64,000 nt of DNA from an uncultured Flavobacteriaceae bacterium (GTDB lineage Bacteria > Bacteroidota > Bacteroidia > Flavobacteriales > Flavobacteriaceae). Made by a program: the position numbers and the translations under genes. The stretch lies in assembly GCA_947502495.1 (NCBI GenBank), contig CANNAC010000002.1:558001-622000 (forward strand). The letters run 5' to 3'. Below the pieces are notes generated by a model. That model did not search any database and was not told where the DNA came from. It saw nothing but the letters and a program-made list of their open reading frames with translations. Shown piece by piece: positions 37,715 through 45,003 of the stretch (position 1 is the first letter of the stretch; each line of letters begins with the position of its first letter).

Positions 37715-38710
37715 TTAAGAATTATAGGCCCATTTTATATAAATAGCGCCCCAAGTAAATCCACCTCCAAAAGCAGCAAGTATAACCTTGTCTCCTTTTT
37801 TAAGTTTAGATTCGTAATCGTTTAATAATAAAGGTATTGTTGCAGAAGTGGTGTTTCCATATTTTTCAATATTCATCATCACTTTGCTAGGATCTAAATC
37901 CATTCTGTTTGCAGTGGCATCAATAATTCTTTTATTTGCTTGATGCGCTCCTAACCAATCGATATCATCGTTAGTAAGCTTGTTTCTTTCTAAGACTTTT
38001 ACACAGGCATCTGCCATATTAGAAACTGCCCATTTAAACACTGTTTTCCCATCTTGGAAAACAAAGTGTTTTTTTGCTTTAACTGTTTCTAAGGTTGCTG
38101 GTTCTATAGATCCTCCTGCTGGAACTTGAAGAAATTCCCTTCCGGTTCCGTCGCTTCTTAAGTACTCATCTTGAACACCTAATTTTTCTGTATTAGGTTC
38201 AAAAAGTACCGCTCCGGCTCCATCACCAAAAATAATGCAGGTTGCTCTGTCTGTATAATCTATCATAGAAGAGTTCATGTCTGCTCCTATTACTAGAATT
38301 TTTTTGTATTTCCCACATTCTATAAAACTAGAAGCGGTAGAAACAGCATATAAGAAACCAGAACATGCTGCATCTAAATCATAAGCAAAAGCATTTGTTG
38401 CTCCAATTTGGGAAGCTACAAATACTGCTGTTGCAGATGCTTGCATATCTCTTGTAGCTGTTGCTACAATAACTAGTTCTATTTCTTTTGGATCTAGATT
38501 TGATTTTTTTATCAAATCTTTGGCTGCTTCGGTTGCTAAGAAAGAGGTTCCTTTGCCTTTTTCTTTTAATATTCTACGTTCCTTGATTCCTGTTCTAGAA
38601 GTTATCCATTCATCATTTGTATCGACCAAAGTTTCTAATATTTGGTTTGTCAATACATATTCTGGAACATATTTACCTACAGCTGTTATCGCTGCTGAGA
38701 TTTTGCTCAT
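37715..38710 (-). CDS. fabH: beta-ketoacyl-ACP synthase III
   Basis: 331 aa thiolase-fold enzyme. Catalytic Cys116 in DLDAACSGFLYA, His in WLGAHQANKRI and Asn in YGNTTSATIPL, the FabH triad. It condenses acetyl- or branched acyl-CoA with malonyl-ACP to start fatty-acid synthesis. Gene order places it between rpmF and accB; no plsX lies here. A hairpin terminator after rpmF may limit read-through into it. Confidence 0.97.
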   Translation of the reverse strand: MSKISAAITAVGKYVPEYVLTNQILETLVDTNDEWITSRTGIKERRILKEKGKGTSFLATEAAKDLIKKSNLDPKEIELVIVATATRDMQASATAVFVASQIGATNAFAYDLDAACSGFLYAVSTASSFIECGKYKKILVIGADMNSSMIDYTDRATCIIFGDGAGAVLFEPNTEKLGVQDEYLRSDGTGREFLQVPAGGSIEPATLETVKAKKHFVFQDGKTVFKWAVSNMADACVKVLERNKLTNDDIDWLGAHQANKRIIDATANRMDLDPSKVMMNIEKYGNTTSATIPLLLNDYESKLKKGDKVILAAFGGGFTWGAIYIKWAYNS

Positions 38711-38842
38711 AATTTTGGTGTTAATTTGACCTAAAATCGTTGAAAATTAGCTGAAACGAATACCTATTTAATAAAATGGATAGGTTTCGGCTTAATCTGA
38801 TGCAAATTAAGTTGTTTTTAACGTAAAGAAAAATATATCACA

Positions 38843-38869
38843 AAAAAAACGCTCACAGTGGAGCGTTTT
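38843..38869 (-). terminator. rho-independent terminator/attenuator between rpmF and fabH
   Basis: AAAACGCTC / GAGCGTTTT stem around loop acagt; on the minus strand it is followed by a run of eight T. It lies 20 bases past the rpmF stop and 133 bases before fabH. Next to it, 38880-38894, GCATAG-tac-CTATGC forms a second small hairpin at the rpmF stop. Confidence 0.7.
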
Positions 38870-38889
38870 ATTGTATGCATGCATAGTAC

Positions 38890-39093
38890 CTATGCTAAAT
38901 TTTCTTCTACTTGCGAGTTGTCGATTAAAACTTGTCCTCTGTGGTATAATTTTCCTTCAAACCAATGTGCTCTATGGTATAAGTGAGCTTCACCAGTTGT
39001 TGGGCATGTAGCAACTTGTGGCGCAACTGCTTTATAATGTGTTCTTCTTTTATCTCTTCTTGTTTTTGAGATTTTTCTTTTAGGATGTGCCAT
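38890..39093 (-). CDS. rpmF: 50S ribosomal protein L32
   Basis: 67 aa, starts [20 protein letters not shown], the L32 signature. It has only one Cys (Cys30), so this is the zinc-free form. It is 8 bases after the yceD gene. Structural protein of the large ribosomal subunit. Confidence 0.98.
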   Translation of the reverse strand: MAHPKRKISKTRRDKRRTHYKAVAPQVATCPTTGEAHLYHRAHWFEGKLYHRGQVLIDNSQVEENLA

Positions 39094-39101
39094 TTTTTAT
39101 A

Positions 39102-39641
39102 TTATTTATCCGTTAATAGTTTCTTAAGTGTATTCCAACGAGGATCTATATCCTCTTTGTTTTCTTTTTCTTCAGCCGTTTTAGGGCTAAGTTCTTCTAA
39201 TTTATTAAGTATTTCAGAATCTAATGTACCATCTTCAACTCCAGGATGGATTAATTTATTAGGAACTGCTAAAACAATAAGCTCATAAATATACTGCTGT
39301 ATATTAATTTCATATTCACCATGCGAAATAATCAATATGTCTATATTGTCGTCATTGTATTCTTCTCCAAACTGCACAACCAAATCAAAATCTGTACTAA
39401 TTTCTTGATCGAAAGGCTCATTAGTTAAGTCACAATTAACGTTTAAAGTTCCATAAATTTTAAAATTCAATTCCAGTAAAGTTGCTTTTTTATTTAAAAC
39501 AAGATCTACTTTAATGCTTGAATCATTAAAATCTTCATACTCAAAATGTTCAAAGAACGATTGTTTAATATCATACTCAAAAAGGTGTTCTCCTACTTTT
39601 AAACCTACAAACGGTATTGTAAATGCTTTCAAAGACTTCAT
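39102..39641 (-). CDS. YceD family (DUF177) protein
   Basis: 179 aa. The segment NVNCDLTNEPFDQEISTDFDLVVQF matches the DUF177 pattern (C-xx-C/T type motif; one Cys retained), and GEYEINIQQYIYELIVLAVP is the conserved helix. In other bacteria YceD is encoded directly before rpmF and acts in 23S rRNA accumulation. First gene of the cluster, with a -7 box upstream. Confidence 0.88.
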   Translation of the reverse strand: MKSLKAFTIPFVGLKVGEHLFEYDIKQSFFEHFEYEDFNDSSIKVDLVLNKKATLLELNFKIYGTLNVNCDLTNEPFDQEISTDFDLVVQFGEEYNDDNIDILIISHGEYEINIQQYIYELIVLAVPNKLIHPGVEDGTLDSEILNKLEELSPKTAEEKENKEDIDPRWNTLKKLLTDK

Positions 39642-39664
39642 TTTTCACATCTATTTTGAGCCTG

Positions 39665-39672
39665 CAAATATA
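39665..39672 (-). promoter_or_regulatory. TAnnTTTG -7 box of the yceD-rpmF-fabH-acc cluster
   Basis: TATATTTG on the minus strand, 23 bases upstream of the yceD start. Confidence 0.55.
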
Positions 39673-39714
39673 CAATTTTTTATTAACTAAGCACAGTTAT
39701 AAACATTTTTTTGT

Positions 39715-40761
39715 TTATATCTTTTTTTGATTGAATTTTAAAGGATTTTCATTTATTTCATCGAATTCCAATCTATTTCTAAATATTTCAATCGCTTTAT
39801 ATACCGCTTCCTTAAAAGAGCCGTTGTCTGCCAGGTTTTTTCCCGCTATTTCAAAAGCAGTTCCGTGATCTGGAGAAGTTCGTATTTTATTTAGTCCTGC
39901 GGTGTAATTTACGCCTTGACCAAAAGAAAGTGTTTTAAAAGGAATCAATCCTTGATCGTGATACGAAGCAATAATAGCATCGAAGTTTGTATAATTATTA
40001 GAACCAAAAAAGCTATCTGCAGCATACGGGCCATAAACTAACTTCCCTGTTTTTTTGATTTCCTCTAATGTTGGTCGTAAAACCGTATCGTCTTCTGTAC
40101 CAATAACACCATTATCTCCGTTATGCGGATTAATACCTAATACTGCTATTTTTGGTTTTCTAATTTTAAAGTCTTTTTGAAGCGAAGTATAAATCGTTTC
40201 AATTTTCTCTTTAATACGTTTTGGTGTTATTTGTGTCGCTATATCTTTAACAGGTACATGGTCGGTTAATAAACCAACACGTAAATTGTTTGCAACCATT
40301 AACATTAAACTGTTCCCTTCTAATTCCTGTTCTAAATAATTAGTATGCCCAGGAAATTTAAAAGTTTCCGATTGTATGTTGTGTTTATTGATTGGCGCAG
40401 TAACTAATACATCTACAGTTCCTTCTTTTAATGCTTTGGTTGCCGCCTCTAAAGATTTTATGGCATATTCGCCTATTTTAAAATCTTCTTTACCGAATTG
40501 AATTTTCACATGATCGTTCCACACATTAAAAACATTTACTTTTTGTGGAAGTATTTGATTCATGCTGTTTATGCCATTCAAGTTCACATCCATTTTAAAA
40601 TGATTTTTTAAAAAAGTCATTGTTTTTACGGAAGCAAAAATCACTGGTGTACAAAATTCTAAGGTTCTAGGATCTTCAAAAGTTTTAAGTACTATCTCTG
40701 CTCCTATACCATTTAAGTCTCCTATAGAGATACCTACTATTATATTTTCTTCTTTCTTCAT
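39715..40761 (-). CDS. pdxA: 4-hydroxythreonine-4-phosphate dehydrogenase
   Basis: 348 aa. Features of PdxA include the N-terminal GISIGDLNGIGAEI, the metal-binding His in FPGHTNYLEQEL, ALLTDHVPVKDI-like LLTDHVPVKDIA, and C-terminal TSPDHGTAFEIAGK. It oxidises 4-hydroxythreonine phosphate in pyridoxal-phosphate synthesis (DXP-dependent route). Single gene with its own -7 box, located upstream of the YceD cluster. Confidence 0.96.
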   Translation of the reverse strand: MKKEENIIVGISIGDLNGIGAEIVLKTFEDPRTLEFCTPVIFASVKTMTFLKNHFKMDVNLNGINSMNQILPQKVNVFNVWNDHVKIQFGKEDFKIGEYAIKSLEAATKALKEGTVDVLVTAPINKHNIQSETFKFPGHTNYLEQELEGNSLMLMVANNLRVGLLTDHVPVKDIATQITPKRIKEKIETIYTSLQKDFKIRKPKIAVLGINPHNGDNGVIGTEDDTVLRPTLEEIKKTGKLVYGPYAADSFFGSNNYTNFDAIIASYHDQGLIPFKTLSFGQGVNYTAGLNKIRTSPDHGTAFEIAGKNLADNGSFKEAVYKAIEIFRNRLEFDEINENPLKFNQKKI

Positions 40762-40797
40762 TAGTAATGCTAACTTTTGTTTGTAATTTTACTGCTA

Positions 40798-40805
40798 CAA
40801 ATTTA
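40798..40805 (-). promoter_or_regulatory. TAnnTTTG -7 box of pdxA
   Basis: TAAATTTG on the minus strand, 36 bases before the pdxA start; it lies inside the short divergent region shared with ribE. Confidence 0.45.
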
Positions 40806-40823
40806 ACTAAATAATCGACAATA

Positions 40824-41417
40824 ATGTTTACTGGAATCATTGAGGAATTAGGAGTGGTTAAACAACTAGATCAAGAGCTTGATAATTTGCATATTACAGT
40901 GCAAAGTAATTTCACGCAAGAACTACAAATTGATCAAAGTGTAGCCCATAATGGTGTGTGTTTAACCGTTGTAGCAATAGATAATAATACTTATAAAGTT
41001 ACAGCTATTAAAGAAACACTAGAAAAAACAAACTTAAATACCATTAAGGTTAATGATTTAGTAAATCTAGAAAGGGCGATGCAACTTGGTGAAAGACTAG
41101 ACGGGCATATTGTTCAAGGTCATGTAGATCAAACAGCAACTTGTACGCATATTGAAAATACTTCTGGAAGTTGGTTATTCACCTTTACATATAATAGTGC
41201 GTTAAACAATATAACTATAGAAAAAGGGTCTATTACAGTTAACGGAGTAAGTCTTACTGTTGTTAATTCTAAAAAAGATGCGTTTAGCGTGGCTATAATT
41301 CCGTTTACTTTTGAACACACAAATTTCAATCACTTTAAAATTGGAACAGAAGTAAATTTAGAATTTGATGTAATTGGTAAATATGTAGCTAGACTAGTAA
41401 GTCTGAATAAACTTTAA
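40824..41417 (+). CDS. ribE: riboflavin synthase alpha subunit
   Basis: 197 aa with the hallmark start MFTGIIEELG and two tandem lumazine-binding beta-barrel repeats (1-97 and 98-190): NGVCLTVV in the first and NGVSLTVV in the second. It dismutates two 6,7-dimethyl-8-ribityllumazine molecules to riboflavin. It diverges from pdxA. Its TAA overlaps the convergent microprotein stop in TTAA (41414-41417). Confidence 0.97.
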   Translation: MFTGIIEELGVVKQLDQELDNLHITVQSNFTQELQIDQSVAHNGVCLTVVAIDNNTYKVTAIKETLEKTNLNTIKVNDLVNLERAMQLGERLDGHIVQGHVDQTATCTHIENTSGSWLFTFTYNSALNNITIEKGSITVNGVSLTVVNSKKDAFSVAIIPFTFEHTNFNHFKIGTEVNLEFDVIGKYVARLVSLNKL

Positions 41418-41611
41418 GCTTTCTTGCGAATCGTTTTTATTATTCCATAAATCAAGCCAATAGCTAATAGGATATATATTCCAGCGTCTATAGGAAGACC
41501 TGGTGGTGGTGGTGGCGCAGGTGGTGGTGGACCACTCATTGTTTGCGCTACACTAACAAAACTTATTAATAAAAATAAGATTGAGGCTATTTTTGTTTTG
41601 TTTTGTATCAT
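41414..41611 (-). CDS. 65-aa exported microprotein with PEP-CTERM-like (PID-type) C-terminal sorting signal
   Basis: Signal peptide about 1-22 ending VSVAQ; a proline-rich linker GPPPPAPPPPPG; then GLPIDAG, one membrane helix IYILLAIGLIYGI and a basic end KTIRKKA. The motif-helix-Arg/Lys tail layout is that of exosortase/archaeosortase sorting signals; I recall a flavobacterial version annotated PID-CTERM. The mature part is nearly only the sorting signal. No exosortase gene is in the window. The gene ends overlapping ribE by 4 bases. Confidence 0.75.
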   Translation of the reverse strand: MIQNKTKIASILFLLISFVSVAQTMSGPPPPAPPPPPGLPIDAGIYILLAIGLIYGIIKTIRKKA

Positions 41612-41722
41612 TCAGTTGTAAATGTATAAAAAAAAGCGACTTAACGAAAAATATCTTATTCTTTTTAGTTAAAAAAACTCCTTTAATTGCAAAAAACATC
41701 GATGAACTGCTAATTATCATGC

Positions 41723-41746
41723 TTTTTTTATACTTCTATAAAAAAA
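41723..41746 (-). terminator. AT-rich hairpin after the tRNA
   Basis: Perfect stem TTTTTTTATA / TATAAAAAAA with loop of four, directly after the tRNA 3' end; its T-run on the minus strand suits termination. Confidence 0.55.
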
Positions 41747-41747
41747 G

Positions 41748-41821
41748 TGGTCCCACTTGGGCTCGAACCAAGGACCACCTGATTATGAGTCAGGTGCTCT
41801 AACCAACTGAGCTATGGGACC
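41748..41821 (-). tRNA. tRNA with CAT anticodon (elongator Met, or Ile2)
   Basis: 74 nt folding into a full cloverleaf on the minus strand: acceptor GGTCCCA/TGGGACC with discriminator A, D-arm AGCTCAGTTGGTTAGAGC, anticodon stem CCTGA/TCAGG with loop CTCATAA, T-arm with GGTTCGAGCC. No encoded CCA. CAT serves initiator Met, elongator Met or lysidine-modified Ile2; a paired first base and loop CTCATAA rule against the initiator. Which of the other two cannot be settled here. Confidence 0.93.
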
Positions 41822-41831
41822 AATTAAGCTG

Positions 41832-41839
41832 CAAATCTA
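41832..41839 (-). promoter_or_regulatory. TAnnTTTG -7 box of the tRNA gene
   Basis: TAGATTTG on the minus strand, 10 bases upstream of the tRNA 5' end. Confidence 0.6.
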
Positions 41840-41873
41840 ATATTATTTTTAAGACTCTACAAGCAATTTTTTT

Positions 41874-42275
41874 CTAAATAATTTCTTGGCATAATTCTAT
41901 CAAAACTCCGTTGGTGCTTTTTGGGTGTAAAAAAGCCACTAACTTGTTGTCTGCTCCTTGTTTAGGTATTTCATTAATTACTTTAAAGCCTTCCGATTTT
42001 AATCGAAAAATTTCTTTTTCAATATCATCTACATCAAAAGCGATGTGATGAATTCCTTCTCCTTTCTTCTCAATAAACTTCGCAATAGCACTATTATTGT
42101 TCGTCGCTTCTAATAATTCAATTTTATTTTCACCTACTTTAAAAAAAGAGGTGTTTACGCCTTCACTGGCTACTTCTTCCATTTTATAATGGGCTTTTCC
42201 AAAAAGTTGTGCGTATAATTTATTCGCTTTGTCCAAGTCTTTTACTGCAATACCAATGTGTTCTATTTTATTCAT
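41874..42275 (-). CDS. mce: methylmalonyl-CoA epimerase
   Basis: 133 aa VOC-fold protein. Starts MNKIEHIGIAVKDL, then HIAFDVDDIEKEI and VLIELCQ; His7, His (in IHHIAFDV) and the terminal Glu are the metal ligands. It interconverts (R)- and (S)-methylmalonyl-CoA in propionate metabolism. No mutase gene is nearby in the window. A small hairpin (42294-42311) lies in its upstream region. Confidence 0.93.
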   Translation of the reverse strand: MNKIEHIGIAVKDLDKANKLYAQLFGKAHYKMEEVASEGVNTSFFKVGENKIELLEATNNNSAIAKFIEKKGEGIHHIAFDVDDIEKEIFRLKSEGFKVINEIPKQGADNKLVAFLHPKSTNGVLIELCQEII

Positions 42276-42293
42276 CCAAAATTAGTTTACTGT

Positions 42294-42311
42294 TTCCGTG
42301 AAAACGGAAAT
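42294..42311. other. GAAA-loop hairpin between mce and rbfA
   Basis: TTTCCGT-gaaa-ACGGAAA, a perfect 7-bp stem with a GNRA-type loop on the plus strand, 18 bases before the mce start codon. Function unknown; no T-run. Confidence 0.4.
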
Positions 42312-42421
42312 CTAAATATTTTCTTTATAATTAAACGGAAAATCTTCCTATTAAGAACCTTAAACTATTCCTTAAGGCACGAATTTTGTCTATAAATGTA
42401 AGATAATCTTTAAATATCAAC

Positions 42422-42429
42422 TATTTTTG
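42422..42429 (+). promoter_or_regulatory. TAnnTTTG -7 box of rbfA
   Basis: TATTTTTG, 75 bases upstream of the GTG start of rbfA. Confidence 0.5.
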
Positions 42430-42504
42430 CATCGTAGAAGATAAAGTTTATCTTTTATATAAAAATAAGATTTCAGTTTTACCTGAATCTAAAATAAAAT
42501 TAAA

Positions 42505-42900
42505 GTGGAAGAAACACAAAGACAAAAAAAAATAGGTTCTGTATTACAACGTGATATAGTAGATGTGCTACAAAAAGCAGCATCGCAAGGTGGTATGCAA
42601 GGAATACTTATATCGGTTAGTAAAGTAAAAGTAACTGTTGATCTTTCTGTAGCTAAAGTATATTTGAGCATTTTCCCTAATAATAAAGGTAAAGAATTAT
42701 TAGACGGTATTAAATCCAATACGCCTTTAATAAGACATGAATTAGCACAACGTACGAGACATCAATTAAGACGTATGCCAAATTTAGAATTTTTTATAGA
42801 TGATTCTTTAGAATATATTGATAAGATTGAACAGTCACTAAAAGGAAAAGAAGATCCTATTAATGATCCAGAACTTTTAGGAAAACGTAAAAAGCAATAA
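42505..42900 (+). CDS. rbfA: ribosome-binding factor A
   Basis: 131 aa starting at a GTG (no ATG upstream in frame before family residues). EETQRQKKIGSVLQRDIVDVLQK and VDLSVAKVYLSIFP, LRRMPNLEFFIDDS are RbfA-specific. A KH-fold protein needed for 30S maturation at low temperature. 66 bases before the permease gene, possibly co-transcribed with it. A GGTTTTATAAAACC hairpin (42903-42916) follows the stop. Confidence 0.95.
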   Translation: MEETQRQKKIGSVLQRDIVDVLQKAASQGGMQGILISVSKVKVTVDLSVAKVYLSIFPNNKGKELLDGIKSNTPLIRHELAQRTRHQLRRMPNLEFFIDDSLEYIDKIEQSLKGKEDPINDPELLGKRKKQ

Positions 42901-42966
42901 TCGGTTTTATAAAACCTTTTCATTAAATCTACTACTCAAAACTCATTTTGTTATTGTAAAATAAAC

Positions 42967-44172
42967 ATGCATTTCCCTTTATACATAGCGAAACGTTATT
43001 TGCATTCTAAAAGCAGTAACAATGCTATAAATTTTATTACCATAATTGCAGCTATCGGGATTGTTCTTGGTGCTGCCTCTTTATTTGTTGTACTATCTGG
43101 ATTTGCTGGTTTAAAAGACTTTACCTTACAATTTACGTCTATTGTAGATCCCGATTTAAAAGCCGAAACGGCAATAGGAAAATCTTTTTTTATTACGGAT
43201 GACGAATTAGAAAAACTAGATAATCTAGAAGATATCGTTTCGTATTCAAAAATAATTGAAGATCGTGTTTTTATTGCTTTTGATGAAAAAAACTATCCCA
43301 ATGCATATATAAAAGGAGTGGATGAAAATTACGAAAAAGTAAACATCATCGATTCTGTAATACCCTTAGGAAGCTGGCTTGCGCAAAACACCAATCAAAT
43401 AGTAGTTGGTTGGGGAATTTCTAGCAATCTCTCTTTTGGTGTTTTAGATTATGCCAAGCGCATCAGTTTGTATGTGATTAAACCTGGAAAAGGACAAATA
43501 ACTTCCGAAAAACAAATATACAACACCTTTCAAGCGGTAAACGTTGGTATTTTTGATATTAACGAAGAGCTAAACGACAAATACGTTTACGCGCCATTTG
43601 CCTTTGCTAAAGAACTTTTGGGTTATGAAAACAATCAGATTTCTGCGATAGAATTTAAACTACAAGAAGATTTCGACGAAGACCAAGTACGAGAAAACAT
43701 TCAAAATATATTAGGAAACAAAGTCGTATTAAAAAATAGAGCACAACTAAACGATGCACTATACAAAATGCTAAACACCGAATATCTAGCGGTATACCTC
43801 ATCTTTACACTCGTTTTAATCATTGCACTATTTAATGTTATTGGTTCCATTATCATGATGATTCTAGATAAAAAGAAAAACCTAAACACCTTATTTAATT
43901 TAGGAGCAACACAACAAGATATTCGTAAAATATTTTTTTATCAAGGCGTTTTAATGACGCTTTTAGGCGGTATTATTGGTTTGGTTATTGGTATCCTTCT
44001 TATTTTGTTACAACAAGCGTTTTCCTTTGTCATGATAACGCCATCACTACCTTATCCCGTTGCTTTAAAAGCCATAAACGTTGTTATCGTATTTTTAACT
44101 ATCACCATTTTGGGCGTATTAGCTTCTAAAATTGCAGCTACAAGAATTACTAAAAATTTAGTTTCTAATTAG
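42967..44172 (+). CDS. ABC transporter permease, LolC/LolE-like (FtsX/MacB_PCD)
   Basis: 401 aa. N-terminal MHFPLYIAKRYLHSKSSNNAINFITIIAAIGI is the LolC/E start; helix 1 (about 20-45), a periplasmic MacB-like core domain (45-260), then three helices (about 275-300, 315-345, 370-395). LolCE extracts lipoproteins from the inner membrane in gram-negative bacteria. Only a single permease and no LolD ATPase are here; flavobacteria commonly have it located separately. A hairpin terminator follows. Confidence 0.88.
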   Translation: MHFPLYIAKRYLHSKSSNNAINFITIIAAIGIVLGAASLFVVLSGFAGLKDFTLQFTSIVDPDLKAETAIGKSFFITDDELEKLDNLEDIVSYSKIIEDRVFIAFDEKNYPNAYIKGVDENYEKVNIIDSVIPLGSWLAQNTNQIVVGWGISSNLSFGVLDYAKRISLYVIKPGKGQITSEKQIYNTFQAVNVGIFDINEELNDKYVYAPFAFAKELLGYENNQISAIEFKLQEDFDEDQVRENIQNILGNKVVLKNRAQLNDALYKMLNTEYLAVYLIFTLVLIIALFNVIGSIIMMILDKKKNLNTLFNLGATQQDIRKIFFYQGVLMTLLGGIIGLVIGILLILLQQAFSFVMITPSLPYPVALKAINVVIVFLTITILGVLASKIAATRITKNLVSN

Positions 44173-44184
44173 TTTTTGGGCAAG

Positions 44185-44201
44185 TTGCCTGAAAAAGGCA
44201 A
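44185..44201 (+). terminator. weak terminator hairpin after the permease gene
   Basis: TTGCCT-gaaaa-AGGCAA with no strong T-run directly after (TTTTTTTTT only from 44221). Low support. Confidence 0.4.
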
Positions 44202-44230
44202 ACAGGCTTTCCGTTATATCTTTTTTTTTG

Positions 44231-44302
44231 TTCTCGATACATTTTGCTCATGCTTCGCAAAACACTCGAACTGACATAAAAAAGGATGCCACTGCAATCC
44301 TT
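44231..44302. repeat. intergenic hairpin-rich repeat-like block
   Basis: Contains TCGA...TTTTGC paired with GCAAAA...TCGA (44234-44269) and AAGGAT paired with ATCCTT (44282-44302). Wording of this type (CTCGATACATTTTGC / CGAACTGACA) recurs between flavobacterial genes to my recollection, but there is only one copy here, so it is labelled tentatively. Confidence 0.4.
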
Positions 44303-44376
44303 CTTGCATGTACTTGCTATGGTTAAGGTTTTAATTAAAAGGAAAGTAATTAGTTAAAAAATTCTGTTTTGTTGCT

Positions 44377-44452
44377 GCTTCGCGTAATTTGCAAACGCTC
44401 CGCTTTTGACTGCAGTCAAAATCTCCTCTCTTTAGCTAAAGAGAGGAGCAAG
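44377..44452 (+). repeat. direct repeat R1 with two palindromes
   Basis: 76 bp. Core CAAACGCTCCGCTTTTGACT is followed by the perfect palindrome TTTTGACTGCAGTCAAAA and the perfect 22-bp palindrome CCTCTCTTTAG/CTAAAGAGAGG, ending GAGCAAG. It starts after GCTTCGC and ends 3 bases before the stop of the orphan membrane gene. Same sequence with few changes at 44899-44975, same orientation. Confidence 0.8.
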
Positions 44453-44455
44453 AAA

Positions 44456-44845
44456 TTATCCTGTGGCTTTCTCTTCTATAATCTGTTTTAGTTCTTTATA
44501 ATTCTTGTCAAGAAAACAATATCGAGGCATTGTTATATTTATAATTTCTCCATCTACTTTATATAAAATAACACCATTCTCAACAGCTTTTATCTTTTCA
44601 AATTCAATAGGAAAAGACACCTTATCTAGATATAAGAAATTTTCATCAAAAGTGAGATCTGTAGGTTTTGGTAATTTTTTTATGGAAATATATGCAGTAA
44701 AAAAAACAGCTAAAAATCCAGCTATTATTCCTCCTGAGTCTTTCGTAATTATACTATAAACAAGAACAATAATTCCGTAAATAATACCAATTCGCCAAAC
44801 CAAATACTGCAAAAAGTAAAATGTAGAATCTATTCTTTTCTTCAT
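44456..44845 (-). CDS. hypothetical membrane protein between direct repeats
   Basis: 129 aa. Two adjacent hydrophobic helices (about 8-28 and 33-52), then a soluble domain of about 75 residues with LPKPTDLTFDENFLYLDKVSFPIEFEKIKAV, a PH-like or small beta pattern. No named family recognised. The gene is bounded by direct repeats R1 (after its stop) and R2 (53 bases before its start) and has no operon partner, suggesting an insertion with the repeats or placement next to mobile repeats. Confidence 0.75.
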   Translation of the reverse strand: MKKRIDSTFYFLQYLVWRIGIIYGIIVLVYSIITKDSGGIIAGFLAVFFTAYISIKKLPKPTDLTFDENFLYLDKVSFPIEFEKIKAVENGVILYKVDGEIINITMPRYCFLDKNYKELKQIIEEKATG

Positions 44846-44898
44846 TTTTACGTAAATAATCCTTAATTAAATTAGAGAGGTGTTTAAATATATAAAAG

Positions 44899-44975
44899 GC
44901 TTCGCTTTTTAGTTCAAACGCTCCGCTTTTGACTACAGTCAAAACCACCTCTCTTTAGCTAAAGAGAGGAGCAAG
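44899..44975 (+). repeat. direct repeat R2 with two palindromes
   Basis: 77 bp copy of R1: GCTTCGC, CAAACGCTCCGCTTTTGACT, then TTTTGACTACAGTCAAAA (one central change from the palindrome of R1), CCTCTCTTTAG/CTAAAGAGAGG and GAGCAAG. R1 and R2 are 446 bases apart and flank one gene. Confidence 0.8.
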
Positions 44976-45003
44976 TGATTATAATACTTTAGAATCTAAA
45001 AAA

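Noticed and set aside
41748-41821. Initiator tRNA-Met
   Set aside because: The first acceptor pair is formed and the anticodon stem lacks the three G-C pairs of initiators.
42967-44172. FtsX cell-division permease
   Set aside because: Length and N-terminal RYLHSKSSNN pattern match LolC/E rather than the shorter FtsX; no ftsE is adjacent.
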